A stretch of 64,000 nucleotides of DNA from Excoecaria cochinchinensis (GCA_947683425.1 CANTUQ010000076.1:372001-436000); one strand, 5' to 3'. Counted from the first letter of the stretch, positions 47,231-57,806 are shown. Numbers and translations: made by a program. The notes: generated by a model not told the origin, from the sequence alone.

Positions 47231-48792
47231 ATGAATTCTGATTCTGCTCATAGTGCGCTCGAGGAGTCCGCTGAAAGTGTGAACCCTCCAGCGGTAGATC
47301 CGTCTGTCTCTGTTTCGGTGTTGGCTCAACGTGCTAGGGTCCAACCCGAGGCTACTGCCATGCCTTTTGAGGCGATGCTCAGATTGCATCAAGACATGGC
47401 TCGAGTTCTGGAAAGAGTGACTGCCCCGAAAGCTCCGATAGTGAGTTTGAGAAGAGCTGGTGTCGAGGATTTTTATGGGACCGGACTTGATGAATCTGAG
47501 TTGGCCGAGAAGTGGCTAGATAAAGTTAAGAGAGCTTTGAGAGAAGTTAGGTGTCCTCCCGATCAACAAGCTGAGTGTGCTGTGGCTTTGCTTCAAGGTC
47601 CAGCATACGAATGGTGGGAGTTGGTGAGTAGGCAACCTCAGATGCCTGACCCTCTGACATGGGATTTCTTTGATGAGCAGTTTACTAAGAAGTATGTGAC
47701 TCAAGCTTATAAGGACGCAAGGTGGGCGTAGTTTCTGAGTTTGAGGCAAAGGGCCTTGTCGGTTGCGGATTATGAGAAGGAGTTTAACCGGCTGTCTCGT
47801 TATGCTCCGCGTGGGGTCATGACGGATGATTTCAGATGCAAGCACTTTGAGGCCGGGTTGAATGATTCTTTGAAGATTGCTTTAGTTTCTTTGATGTGTA
47901 TGCCGGGGGTACAGTATTATCAGATTGCTGAGGCTGCTTTGAGGGCAGAGAAGGCGGAAACTTTGATTAGAGAGAGAGCTCAGCGCAGGAGTTCTGCTAG
48001 AGGTGGTGTTTCCTCATCTTCGGGTAAGAGGTCTAGAAACCCGCAAGATGATCCTTCGACTGGTTTGGCTACCAGAGGGAGAAGGCAAGGGTCAGCTGCA
48101 GTGTCTGGTTCTGGTAGGGGTGGCCAGTCTGATGCTGCACCCGTTTGTTCGAACTGTAATAAGGCTCACCGGGGTGAGTGTAGGTGGCTCACTGGTGGGT
48201 GCTTTAGGTGTGGGAGCACCGAACACCGTGTGGCTAATTGTCCTCAGACGGGTGAAGATTCGGGTCCTAAAGGAGGAGCTAGTAGAGTTGGATCAACTGC
48301 TTCTCAGGCTACGAGAGGTAGAGGTAGAGGTAGAGGTCGAGGCGGTCGACCTAGAGAAGGAGCTGGTTCTGAGACAGTTGAGCGTCCTCCCCCAACGGCT
48401 GCTAGAGCGTATGCAGTTAGAGCCAGAGAGGAGCAGGATGCCCCTGATGTGATTGCTGGTAAGTTCCTACTCCATGACACTGAATTATATGCTCTAATAG
48501 ATCCTGGTTCCACACACTCATATTTGTGCACGCATAAGTTTATTGATAAGTTGCATGTGGTAGAACAGTTAGACTATGAGATATGTGTGACCAATCCATT
48601 AGGGCATAGTGTCAGTGTGAGTAGAGTTTATAGGAATTGTCCGTTGATGGTTGAAAGTGTTGAGTTCCCTGTGGATTTGATAGAGTTACCCTTCAGAGAG
48701 TATGATTTGATTTTGGGTATGGATTGGTTGGGCATGCATCGAGCCGTGGTCGATTGTCATAGAAAGACCTTCGTGCTTCGGGATAGGAACCG
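47231..48792 (+). pseudogene. Element S gag and start of protease
   Basis: The ATG at 47231 directly abuts a likely splice acceptor (ttatttgttag) with a CTGAT branch motif 24 nt upstream. The frame has the capsid-like G-P-A-Y-E-W-W-E-L block, zinc knuckle C-F-R-C-G-S-T-E-H-R-V-A-N-C, R-G-R-G-R-G basic tail, and protease motif [10 protein letters not shown] near 48500. One TAG at 47729 breaks Gag. H is inserted at 48792 with duplication aaccg; pol resumes at 58213. A GTAAGT at 48459 marks the gag-protease boundary as in H, C and E. It is degraded but young-looking. Confidence 0.94.
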
Positions 48793-49239
48793 TGTAACAC
48801 CCCAAAACCACCCCAGTAGTTTGAGCCTGTTCGTGTCGAAATGTGTGTATTAAATTGGTTTATTTATTGTATATGTGTGTGTATTAGTTGGGAAGAGGAA
48901 TTAGACTAGAGTATATGGGAGTGTATAGAAGTAAATGTATGAATAGGAGTTAGCTTAGTGTGTATAGGCAAGTATGGGAGTAGGATGTGTAGATGGCATG
49001 TGGCTTAAGGAGAGTGTGACATGTGGCAAAGAGGATAAGTGGGCATTTAATGAAGTTTGGTGAAGAGTGAGAAATCAGCTTTTCCTCTCAATTTTCTCGT
49101 TCTTCTTCCTCCTTCACGCCACCCTCTTCCATATCTTTTTCTTCTTTCTTTGTTCTTCTCTTTTCTTGACCGATCTTGCTCCCTCTCCTTTCCCTTGAGT
49201 GATTAAAGTTGGTTGGCTTGTTGATCTTGAAGTTTCTAG

Positions 49240-49246
49240 GTGAGTT
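49240..49246 (+). promoter_or_regulatory. Candidate splice donor in LTR H
   Basis: TAG/GTGAGT matches the plant donor consensus. A GTAAGT-type donor occupies the equivalent position in LTRs A, C, D, E, F, G, Q, S and T, and weaker forms occur in J and L. Confidence 0.6.
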
Positions 49247-49354
49247 GGGGTTTTAGATTTTCTTCTTCTTCCTCTTCTCTAGGTTTTAGTTATATGTATT
49301 TTGTTTATGGGTTGTTTTAGAATTGATCTTGATTGCTATGGGTTTGTGGTTCAG

Positions 49355-49432
49355 AAGAGGCTCCTAGATCGGATAAAGGAAAAGGAATAGCCAGCGGAAG
49401 TGGAGCTCGCGATTAGGAGCTAAGGAGAGAAG
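49355..49432 (+). other. Candidate LTR mini-exon, element H (78 nt)
   Basis: Acceptor gtggttcag ends at 49354 and donor-like AAG/GTTTGG starts at 49433. In the shared phase (two bases, then codons) it reads E-A-P-R-S-D-K-G-K-G-I-A-S-G-S-G-A-R-D with TAG at 49414. No upstream in-frame ATG is present in the presumed first exon, so translation is uncertain. It may instead be a purine-rich splicing enhancer. The 3' LTR copy lies at 56408-56485. Confidence 0.6.
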
Positions 49433-49830
49433 GTTTGGGATTGTTTATCTTTTTGTGCATTTTTGTGATTTGAGTTTGATAAATGTGTTTTTACTTTGAT
49501 TGAGATTATGAGTTGTGTTGTTATAACTTGAATTGAAATTGGTGTGATATGTAATGTGAAAGAATGAATATTGTTGAAGGATTGATAAGAAATTATGTGA
49601 ATAGTTATAATTGTTGTCAAAATTGCTGTTTTGGAAATTCTTCGAATTGGACATGTAATTGACTCGATTTGATTGAGATAAATGGTGACAAAGTTGGGTT
49701 TTTATTTAGGTTATGAGATGTAAATGCTTGGATTGCTGAATTTTGAGTTTTGGAATTAATTTTGGAAGTTTGGAAGTGAATGTTGTGTGAATTCTGCAGA
49801 ATTTGGGCGTAAGAGCTGGAAAACCCGTGT

Positions 49831-50156
49831 CTGTCGCGATCGCGACACTGTCACGAGCACGACAGAGCGTGGAGGTTTCGGCCCTCGCGCCGGCGCGAGA
49901 AGTGTCGCGCCAAAGAACTCGAGGGAGCTCTCTGTCGCGAGCGCGATAAGTGTCGCGAGCGCGACAGAGTGCTCGAGCTCCAAGCTTGTGCGAGGTTCTC
50001 TTCTGTCGCGAGCGCGACAAGCCTCACGAGCGCGACAGAAGAGCAATCCCTACGTCCTCTCGCGACCACGAGATCTCTCGCGATCGCGAGACGAGGCGGG
50101 GAAGTGGAGCTTGGCTTCTGTCGCGAGCGCGACAATCGTCGCGAGCGCAACAGACG
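49831..50156 (+). repeat. Palindrome array, H 5' LTR (gtcgcgagcgcgac type)
   Basis: Pairs of palindromes (ctgtcgcgagcgcgacaa, tcgcgagcgcgacagaag) form about six larger inverted repeats of about 40 nt, rich in CpG and TCGCGA. Open frames on both strands here are by-products of the repeat. Confidence 0.94.
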
Positions 50157-50307
50157 TGACTTCCAAATTTGATTTCTTCTCCTTTTTGCTTAAAGACTTG
50201 GTTTCTTTTGCATGTGCCCTGTGATGTAAAACCTTGAATATCTAATTAAATGAATAATATGTATGTTAATTTGACAAGATTTGGTATAACCTGCTAATGT
50301 CGAATAA

Positions 50308-50547
50308 GTGGATAGTTAGGCATGCCTAATAGAGTTATGTGCCGCTGCAGCTATATGTACGACTTGGACCCTGATCAGGTCCCACGAATGGATCCTCGCG
50401 ATCCCTCTGTTTGAATCTTTCCTAAGATTCCACGTAAAAACGATTTGAAAACAAAGTAAAAAGAATGATTTGATACCTTCGGGTATCTATATGTCCACAA
50501 GATGATATCGATACTCTCAAGTATCTATATGTGTACTCGTTATCCAC
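50308..50547 (+). other. Hairpin-cluster domain, H 5' LTR
   Basis: Arms gtggata (50308) and tatccac (50540) can pair. They enclose ggaccctgatcaggtcc, ggatcctcgcgatcc, gaatctttcctaagattc, gataccttcgggtatc (a cUUCGg tetraloop) and gatactctcaagtatc. This is the best example of a domain seen in at least eight LTR families here. The 3' LTR copy is at 57361-57600. Confidence 0.82.
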
Positions 50548-50708
50548 TCATTGTGATTAAGCAGGTGTCATTGTATTTTGTACAAGAATCTTTGGATGAG
50601 AATGCTAATATCTGAATTAACTATGTATGATTATATGCGCATAATTGTATTGTTTTTATGCGTTTCCTGTTACTGTCACTGTGAGTGACGGTCATGTATT
50701 GTGTGTGT

Positions 50709-50753
50709 CCCCACTAAGCGATTTCGCTTAGCACGGGTGTTTATCCGTGCAGG
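50709..50753 (+). other. Double hairpin, H 5' LTR
   Basis: cactaagcgatttcgcttag forms one perfect stem and gcacgggtgtttatccgtgc the next, with no gap. A further hairpin gtcactgtgagtgac precedes it at about 50675. It lies about 215 bp before AATAAA. Confidence 0.87.
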
Positions 50754-50965
50754 TGTGGAAGGTTTTCGATTGCCTCGGGTTGAGCGTGTCACATCGGGAA
50801 GGCCAACGCAATTAGAGTTTTGAAGTTTTATAGTATAGGCTTTCCTTTATTTTGTAATAGATGTAATGTTTTGTTAGCCCTTTTGAACAGTATATATTGG
50901 GCTTTTGTAAATTGTTTCTTTTTTTTTGTAATCTGTAATATGTAAAGACCTTCTTTTGGTATATC

Positions 50966-50971
50966 AATAAA
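50966..50971 (+). terminator. Polyadenylation signal, H 5' LTR
   Basis: AATAAA in a T-rich setting, 182 bp before the LTR end; the 3' LTR copy at 58020-58025 would be the one used for full transcripts. Confidence 0.55.
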
Positions 50972-51158
50972 GTATACAGTTTGTTCAAAATCATTCTTCT
51001 CTGTATTGAAGTTTTTAATTATTTCCGATATGTCGCTCTATATATGTAACGTTTGTATGTTTAAACTAGTGGGGTGTGACACTCCTATCTATCCAGGGAG
51101 GCCTCTCTTCCAATTTGTATGGAAGTCTCCTTGGTATAGGTTGGGGTGTGACATTAGG

Positions 51159-51170
51159 TGGTATCAGAGC
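51159..51170 (+). other. Primer-binding site of element H (initiator Met tRNA)
   Basis: TGGTATCAGAGC starts five bases after the LTR end. Confidence 0.95.
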
Positions 51171-51229
51171 TTTTGGTTTAAATGTTACTGGGTTTCAGTA
51201 TGTTAGTTAGTTGTTGGAGTTGTGTTGGC

Positions 51230-51258
51230 CTGATGCGCACTGCGTTTATGTTTTGTAG
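51230..51258 (+). promoter_or_regulatory. Candidate splice acceptor at the gag start, element H
   Basis: A CTGAT branch-point motif (51230-51234) is followed by a T-rich tract and TTTTGTAG ending two bases before the gag ATG. The same arrangement (CTRAT, 21-27 nt, AG, ATG within nine bases) occurs in S, C and E. Confidence 0.65.
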
Positions 51259-51260
51259 TT

Positions 51261-54200
51261 ATGGAGTCCGCTCGAGGATCGCTTGAGGGGTCAGCGGAAA
51301 GTGCGAATCTCCAAGAGCAGGATCCCTCAGTTTCTGGTCCGGCTCAACCTCCTAGGGGTTATCCTGAGGTGCCTTTGGGACCAATGGAAGAGATGCTTCA
51401 GAGTATGACAAGAGTGCTTGAAAGGGTAACAGCGCCTAGTGCACCTATTGAAAGGCTAAGAAAGCATGGTGCAGAGGATTTCTTTGGTACTGGTATAGAT
51501 GAATCTAACAAGGCAGAGATGTGGTTAGAAAAGATAGCCAGAGTACTTAAGGAGATAAGATGCCCACCGGAGCAAGAAGTGGAGTGTGCCTTGTCTTTAT
51601 TACAAGGTTCAGCTTATGATTGGTGGAAGTTGGTGGCTAGTCAACCGCAAGTTCTTGAACCGATATCATGGGAGTTCTTTGAGGATGAATTTCAGAACCG
51701 GTATGTGACCAAAGCTTATAAGGATGCTAAGTGGGCACAGTTTCTCACTCTTAAGCAAAGAACAATGTCTGTGGCTGAGTATGAGGATGAGTTCAATAAG
51801 CTCAGTAAGTATGCGCCGCCAAGGGTCCTTACAGAAGAGTTTCGATGTCAGCATTTCGAAGCAGGTTTGAATGAGTCGTTGAAGGTGATGCTAATTTCAT
51901 TGATGTCGGCTCCAAATGTAAGGTATTATCAGTTAGTTCAAGCAGCCTTGAGGGCGGAGCGTTCTGAGCATATAGTGAGAGAAAAGGCTCAAAGAAGAAA
52001 GTCTGCAAGAGGTGGTTCTTCTTCAGGCAAGAGAGCGAGGGAATCGCAAGGAAACTTTGCTGATGAATCTACAGCTAATCCGGCCCCTAGAGGGAGAAGA
52101 CAGGGTTCTTCTAGGGGATCGGGCTCAGGTAGAGGAGATGGTCCTCCTCGATGTTCTCATTGTAATAGACAACATTGGGGTGAATGTCGGTGGTTAACAG
52201 GAGGCTGTTTTAAATGTGGCTCTACGGACCATTTACTTGCAAATTGTCCGAATCGACTTGGAGATCCTTCGGGACAACAAGAAGGGAGCCGAGCTGGATC
52301 TAATATACCCCAAGGAAGTCGTAATAGGGGTAGAGGAAGGGGTCGAGGTGGACGGCCTCGTGATAGAGAAGCCTCAGAATCAGTAGATCGCCCTGTGCCA
52401 TCATCTGGTAGGGCTTATGCTATGAAGGCCCGAGAGGAACAGAATGCTCCTGAAGTGATTGCCGGTAAGTTCTCTTTGCTTGATTCTGAAGTCTATGTTT
52501 TGATTGACCCGGGCTCTACCCATTCTTATGTGTGTTCTGGTAAGTTGTGGGATAGTTTGGGTAGTGAGGAGAAGATGGAATATGAGATTTGTGTATCCAG
52601 TCCGTTGGGTCAGAGTGTTATGGTTAATCATGTATGTCGGAAGTGTCCTTTAAAGATTCAGGGTACCGAGTTTGTAGTAGATCTGATTTGTCTGCCATTC
52701 CATGAGTTTGATATTATTCTGGGAATGGATTGGTTGGATAAGCACCGTGCAGTGGTAGATTGTCATAGGAAAATCATGGTTTTGAGAGATAAAGATCATT
52801 TGCCTGTTATTGTGAAGGGAATTGGAAGCAGTTCTTTGCATAATGTGGTATCAGCTATGAAAGTTAGAAGATTTATCAGGAAGGGATGTGAAGCGTTTTT
52901 GGCTGTGGTTTTAGACTCTCGGAGAAGTCAAGTTAAGATTCAAGATATTCCGATTGTAAGAAATTTTGTAGATGTTTTTCCGGAAGAATTACCGGGATTA
53001 CCTCCCGAGAGAGAAGTTGAATTGTCAGTAGAGATTGTTCCAGGTACAGCTCCGATTTCTAAGGCTCCTTACAGAATGGCCCCAGTGGAATTGAAGGAAT
53101 TGAAGAGTCAGTTGCAAGAGTTGTTGGATAAAGGATTTATTCGGCCAAGTGTGTCACCGTGGGGTGCTCCAGTGCTGTTTGTTAAGAAGAAAGATGGAAC
53201 CCTTCGGATGTGCATTGACTATCGACAGCTTAATAAAGTGACTATTAAGAATAAGTACCCATTGCCAAGGATTGAAGATCTTTTTGATCAGTTGAGAGGA
53301 GCTGGGGTATTCTCTAAGATAGATCTGAGGTCAGGTTATTACCAGTTAGGGGTTAAGGAAGCAGATGTGGCTAAGACGGCTTTTCGGACAAGTTATGGTC
53401 ATAATGAATTTTTAGTGATGCCCTTTGGTTTGACCAACGCGCCTGCAGCCTTTATGGATCTGATGAACCGAGTTTTTCGACCGTATCTGGATAAGTTTGT
53501 TGTGGTATTTATTGATGACATTTTGGTGTACTCTAGAGACCGTAAAGAGCATAAAGAACATCTTAAGTTAGTATTGCAAACGTTAAGGGATCATCAGCTG
53601 TATGCGAAACTCAGTAAGTGCGAGTTTTGGTTGAAAGAAGTGGCCTTTCTTGGACATGTGGTGTCAGCGGAAGGTGTGCGGGTTGATCCTAGCAAAATTG
53701 AAGCGATTGTTAATTGGATGCCTCCGAAGAATGTGCCAGAAGTGAGAAGTTTTCTGGGGTTAGCAGGGTATTACCGACGGTTTGTTCAGGGGTTCTCAGT
53801 ATTAGCATCTCCTATGACCAAGCTACTTCGGAAGGATATCAAGTTTGTATGGACTGAAAAATGTCAAGCCAGTTTTGATCGTTTAAAGGAATTGTTGGTT
53901 AAAGCTCCTGTGCTCACACAGCCAGTTTCGGGTAAGGAATACACTATGTATAGTGATGCTTCGGGAATTGGGTTAGGTTGTGTTTTGATGCAAGGGAATA
54001 AAGTAGTAGCTTATGCATCGAGACAGTTGACGCCTCATGAGCGAAATTACCCGACTCACGATATGGAGTTGGCAGCGGTAGTGTTTGCGCTTAAGGTTTG
54101 GCGACACTACTTGTATGGAGAGACGTGCAGAATTTTCACCGATCACAAGAGTCTCAAGTATTTGTTAACTCAGAAGGAGTTGAATTTGAGACAGCGGAGA

Positions 54201-55850
54201 TGGTTAGAACTCTTTAAGGATTATGATTGTATCATTGACTATCATCCGGGTAAAGCTAACGTGGTAGCGGATGCTCTTAGTAGGAAGTCTTTGTCTGCGT
54301 TACTGGCTAGTCGAGGCAGATGGAGATTTGATTCTGCAGGTGCTCTGATTGCTCAGCTTAAAGTTAAGCCAAGTTTGACATCAGAAATTGCAAAGGCTCA
54401 ATTGGATGATCATGTGCTTCAGCGTGTTTGTCAAGCAGTGAAAGAGGGTAAGCAGTCTGAGTACTTAATAGACAGTGAAGGAGTGTTGAGGCACGGTAAT
54501 CGGTTATGTGTACCTAATGTGGTTGAGTTAAGAAAGAAACTGTTGCAGGAAGCTCATTCCTCAGTCTTCACTATGCATCCTGGTGGAGACAAGATGTATC
54601 AAGACTTAAAGCAATACTATTGGTGGCCAGGAATGAAAAGAGAGATAACAGAATTTGTTTCAAGGTGTCTTACTTGTCAGCAAGTGAAAACCGAGCATCA
54701 AGTGCCATTGGGATTGCTTCATCCCTTACCCATTCCTCAATGGAAGTGGGATGACATCACGATGGATTTTGCATCTTGTCTTCCTATGACGCAGCGTAAG
54801 CATGATTCTGTATGGGTCATAGTAGATCGATTGTCGAAGTCTGCACATTTTCTACCAGTACGATTGGATTATTCGATGGACAAGTTGGCGGAACTGTATG
54901 TGGATGAGATCGTCCGATTGCATGGGATTCCATTATCCATTGTATCAGACCGAGATCCTCGTTTTACATCCAAGTTTTGGAAAGAACTTCAGACAGCTTT
55001 GGGAACACGGTTAAATTTCAGTACTGCTTTCCATCCACAGACCGATGGTCAGTCAGAGAGGGTTATTCAGATTTTAGAAGATATGCTTCGAGGTTGTGCT
55101 TTAGAGTTCTCAGGAAGTTGGGACCGGTATGTATCTTTGATGGAATTCGCGTATAATAACAGCTACCAAGTGAGTATTGGTATGGCCCCTTATGAAGCAC
55201 TGTATGGACGGAAATGTAGAACACCAGTGTGTTGGACTGAACTGTCAGAAAAGGCTATGATTGGTCCGGATATAGTGCGGGATACCGAAGAGAAAGTGAG
55301 AGTTGTGCAACAGAACTTAAAAGCAGCTAAAGACCGACAGCGTTCCTATGCAAATTTGAAGCGTAGAGATATTCAGTATGAAGTGGGTTATAAAGTTTTC
55401 TTGAAAGTGTCACCATGGCGTAAGGTTCTCCGTTTTGGTAAAAAAGGCAAGCTAAGTCCCCGTTTTATTGGACCATATGAAATTCTGAGGAAAGTAGGTC
55501 CAGTAGCGTATCAGTTAGCTTTGCCTTTGGAGTTAGCTAGACTACATGATGTTTTCCATGTGTCTATGCTTCGGAGATATCGGTCGGATCCTTCGCATGT
55601 ATTACCAGTGCAAGATATTCGGATTCAGTCAGACTTTTCTTTTGATGAAGAACCGAAGAGGATTTTGGATAGAGAAATCAGACAGCTTCGGAATAAGCAG
55701 ATACCGTTAGTCAAAGTTCTGTGGCAGCATCACGGTATTGAAGAAGCTACATGGGAACCAGAGGAAGCTATGAGATTACAATACCCTCAGTTATTCGGAA
55801 CAGGTATGAATTTCGAGGACAAAATTCTGTTAAGTGGGGGAGTATTGTAA
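51261..55850 (+). CDS. Gag-Pol polyprotein of element H (1529 aa, intact)
   Basis: This single frame encodes the proteins needed for retrotransposition. Gag spans about residues 1-400, with zinc knuckle C316-x2-C319-x4-H324-x4-C329 and an R-G-R-G basic tail. Protease has L-I-D-P-G-S-T (Asp416). RT has catalytic Asp688 and the F-I-D-D pair (Asp752, Asp753). RNase H has Y-S-D-A-S (Asp899). Integrase has an HHCC zinc-binding region and a DD35E triad (Asp1169, Asp1230, Glu1266). A GPY/F module (S-P-R-F-I-G-P-Y near 1400) and a chromodomain (about 1467-1510, W-E-P-E-E) follow. Chromodomains of this type direct integrase to histone-marked chromatin. The start is the first ATG after the presumed splice acceptor. 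The stop codon TAA (55848-55850) lies inside the 3' LTR terminus. No breaks were seen. Confidence 0.97.
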   Translation: MESARGSLEGSAESANLQEQDPSVSGPAQPPRGYPEVPLGPMEEMLQSMTRVLERVTAPSAPIERLRKHGAEDFFGTGIDESNKAEMWLEKIARVLKEIRCPPEQEVECALSLLQGSAYDWWKLVASQPQVLEPISWEFFEDEFQNRYVTKAYKDAKWAQFLTLKQRTMSVAEYEDEFNKLSKYAPPRVLTEEFRCQHFEAGLNESLKVMLISLMSAPNVRYYQLVQAALRAERSEHIVREKAQRRKSARGGSSSGKRARESQGNFADESTANPAPRGRRQGSSRGSGSGRGDGPPRCSHCNRQHWGECRWLTGGCFKCGSTDHLLANCPNRLGDPSGQQEGSRAGSNIPQGSRNRGRGRGRGGRPRDREASESVDRPVPSSGRAYAMKAREEQNAPEVIAGKFSLLDSEVYVLIDPGSTHSYVCSGKLWDSLGSEEKMEYEICVSSPLGQSVMVNHVCRKCPLKIQGTEFVVDLICLPFHEFDIILGMDWLDKHRAVVDCHRKIMVLRDKDHLPVIVKGIGSSSLHNVVSAMKVRRFIRKGCEAFLAVVLDSRRSQVKIQDIPIVRNFVDVFPEELPGLPPEREVELSVEIVPGTAPISKAPYRMAPVELKELKSQLQELLDKGFIRPSVSPWGAPVLFVKKKDGTLRMCIDYRQLNKVTIKNKYPLPRIEDLFDQLRGAGVFSKIDLRSGYYQLGVKEADVAKTAFRTSYGHNEFLVMPFGLTNAPAAFMDLMNRVFRPYLDKFVVVFIDDILVYSRDRKEHKEHLKLVLQTLRDHQLYAKLSKCEFWLKEVAFLGHVVSAEGVRVDPSKIEAIVNWMPPKNVPEVRSFLGLAGYYRRFVQGFSVLASPMTKLLRKDIKFVWTEKCQASFDRLKELLVKAPVLTQPVSGKEYTMYSDASGIGLGCVLMQGNKVVAYASRQLTPHERNYPTHDMELAAVVFALKVWRHYLYGETCRIFTDHKSLKYLLTQKELNLRQRRWLELFKDYDCIIDYHPGKANVVADALSRKSLSALLASRGRWRFDSAGALIAQLKVKPSLTSEIAKAQLDDHVLQRVCQAVKEGKQSEYLIDSEGVLRHGNRLCVPNVVELRKKLLQEAHSSVFTMHPGGDKMYQDLKQYYWWPGMKREITEFVSRCLTCQQVKTEHQVPLGLLHPLPIPQWKWDDITMDFASCLPMTQRKHDSVWVIVDRLSKSAHFLPVRLDYSMDKLAELYVDEIVRLHGIPLSIVSDRDPRFTSKFWKELQTALGTRLNFSTAFHPQTDGQSERVIQILEDMLRGCALEFSGSWDRYVSLMEFAYNNSYQVSIGMAPYEALYGRKCRTPVCWTELSEKAMIGPDIVRDTEEKVRVVQQNLKAAKDRQRSYANLKRRDIQYEVGYKVFLKVSPWRKVLRFGKKGKLSPRFIGPYEILRKVGPVAYQLALPLELARLHDVFHVSMLRRYRSDPSHVLPVQDIRIQSDFSFDEEPKRILDREIRQLRNKQIPLVKVLWQHHGIEEATWEPEEAMRLQYPQLFGTGMNFEDKILLSGGVL
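55833..55845 (+). other. Polypurine tract of element H
   Basis: agtgggggagtat precedes the 3' LTR start and is itself translated as part of the polyprotein C-terminus. Confidence 0.87.
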
Positions 55851-56883
55851 CACCCCAAAACCACCCCAGTAGTTTGATCCTGTTCGTGTCGGAATGTGTG
55901 TATTAAATTTGTTTATTTATTGTATATGTGTGTGTATTAGTTGGGAAGAGGAATTAGACTAGAGTATATGGGAGTGTATAGAAGTAAATGTATGAATAGG
56001 AGTTAGCTTAGTGTGTATAGGCAAGTATGGGAGTAGGATGTGTAGATGGCATGTGGCTTAAGGAGAGTGTGACATGTGGCAAAGAGGATAAGTGGGCATT
56101 TAATGAAGTTTGGTGAAGAGTGAGAAATCAGCTTTTCCTCTCAATTTTCCCGTTCTTCTTCCTCCTTCACGCCACCCTCTTCCATTTCTTTTTCTTCTTT
56201 CTTTGTTCTTCTCTTTTCTTGACCGATCTTGCTCCCTCTCCTTTCCCTTGAGTGATTAAAGTTGGTTGGCTTGTTGATCTTGAAGTTTCTAGGTGAGTTG
56301 GGGTTTTAGATTTTCTTCTTCTTCCTCTTCTCTAGGTTTTAGTTATATGTATTTTGTTTATGGGTTGTTTTAGAATTGATCTTGATTGCTATGGGTTTGT
56401 GGTTCAGAAGAGGCTCCTAGATCGGATAAAGGAAAAGGAATAGCCAGCGGAAGTGGAGCTCGCGATTAGGAGCTAAGGAGAGAAGGTTTGGGATTGTTTA
56501 TCTTTTTGTGCATTTTTGTGATTTGAGTTTGATAAATGTGTTTTTACTTTGATTGAGATTATGAGTTGTGTTGTTATAACTTGAATTGAAATTGGTGTGA
56601 TATGTAATGTGAAAGAATGAATATTGTTGAAGGATTGATAAGAAATTATGTGAATAGTTATAATTGTTGTCAAAATTGCTGTTTTGGAAATTCTTCGAAT
56701 TGGACATGTAATTGACTCGATTTGATTGAGATAAATGGTGACAAAGTTGGGTTTTTATTTAGGTTATGAGATGTAAATGCTTGGATTGCTGAATTTTGAG
56801 TTTTGGAATTAATTTTGGAAGTTTGGAAGTGAATGTTGTGTGAATTCTGCAGAATTTGGGCGTAAGAGCTGGAAAACCCGTGT

Positions 56884-57209
56884 CTGTCGCGATCGCGACA
56901 CTGTCGCGAGTGCGACAGAGCGCGGAGGTTTCGGCCCTCGCGCCGGCGCGAGAAGTGTCGCGCCAAAGAACTCGAGGGAGCTCTCTGTCGCGAGCGCGAC
57001 AAGTGTCGCGAGCGCGACAGAGTGCTCGAGCTCCGAGCTTGTGCGAGGTTCTCTTCTATCGCGGGCGCGACAAGCCTCGCGAGCGCGACAGAAGAGCAAT
57101 CTCTACGTCCTCTCGCAACCACGAGATCTCTCGCGATCGCGAGACGAGGCGGGGAAGTGGAGCTTGGCTTCTGTCGCGAGCGCGACAGTCGTCGCGAGCG
57201 CGACAGACG
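56884..57209 (+). repeat. Palindrome array, H 3' LTR
   Basis: Same array as 49831-50156 with about 13 substitutions, nearly all C/T or G/A at CpG. Confidence 0.94.
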
Positions 57210-57761
57210 TGACTTCCAAATTTGATTTCTTCTCCTTTTTGCTTAAAGACTTGGTTTCTTTTGCATGTGCCCTGTGATGTAAAACCTTGAATATCTAATT
57301 AAATGAATAATATGTATGTTAATTTGACAAGATTTGGTATAACCTGCTAATGTCGAATAAGTGGATAGTTAGGCATGCCTAATAGAGTTATGTGCCGCTG
57401 CAGCTATATGTACGACTTGGACCCTGATCAGGTCCCACGAATGGATCCTCGCGATCCCTCTGTTTGAATCTTTCCTAAGATTCCACGTAAAAACGATTTG
57501 AAAACAAAGTAAAAAGAATGATTTGATACCTTCGGGTATCTATATGTCCACAAGATGATATCGATACTCTCAAGTATCTATATGTGTACTCGTTATCCAC
57601 TCATTGTGATTAAGCAGGTGTCATTGTATTTTGTACAAGAATCTTTGGATCAGAATGCTAATATCTGAATTAACTATGTATGATTATATGCGCATAATTG
57701 TATTGTTTTTATGCGTTTCCTGTTACCGTCACTGTGAGTGACGGTCATGTATTGTGTGTGT

Positions 57762-57806
57762 CCCCACTAAGCGATTTCGCTTAGCACGGGTGTTTATCCG
57801 TGCAGG
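57762..57806 (+). other. Double hairpin, H 3' LTR
   Basis: Identical to the 5' LTR copy at 50709-50753. Confidence 0.87.

Larger units (their letters stand above)
48793..51153 (+). mobile_element. Element H 5' LTR (2361 bp)
   Basis: It runs TGTAACACCCC to GGTGTGACA. Internal features are donor TAG/GTGAGT at 49240, mini-exon 49355-49432, palindrome array 49831-50156, hairpin domain 50308-50547, double hairpin 50709-50753 and AATAAA at 50966. No clear TATA box is seen near the expected start around 49040-49080. If transcripts start there and end after AATAAA, the repeated R region is about 1.9 kb. Confidence 0.96.

Noticed and set aside
49756..50224. Overlapping R/A/S-rich open frames on both strands over the H palindromes
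   Set aside because: GC palindromes lack stop codons in all frames; these frames are by-products of the repeat and are duplicated in the other LTR at 56809-57277.
51261..55850. H as a centromeric (CRM-type) chromovirus
   Set aside because: It has long LTRs and a canonical chromodomain with W-E-P-E near the C-terminus, which fits Tekay/Del better. No satellite DNA is visible nearby. A phylogeny would settle it.
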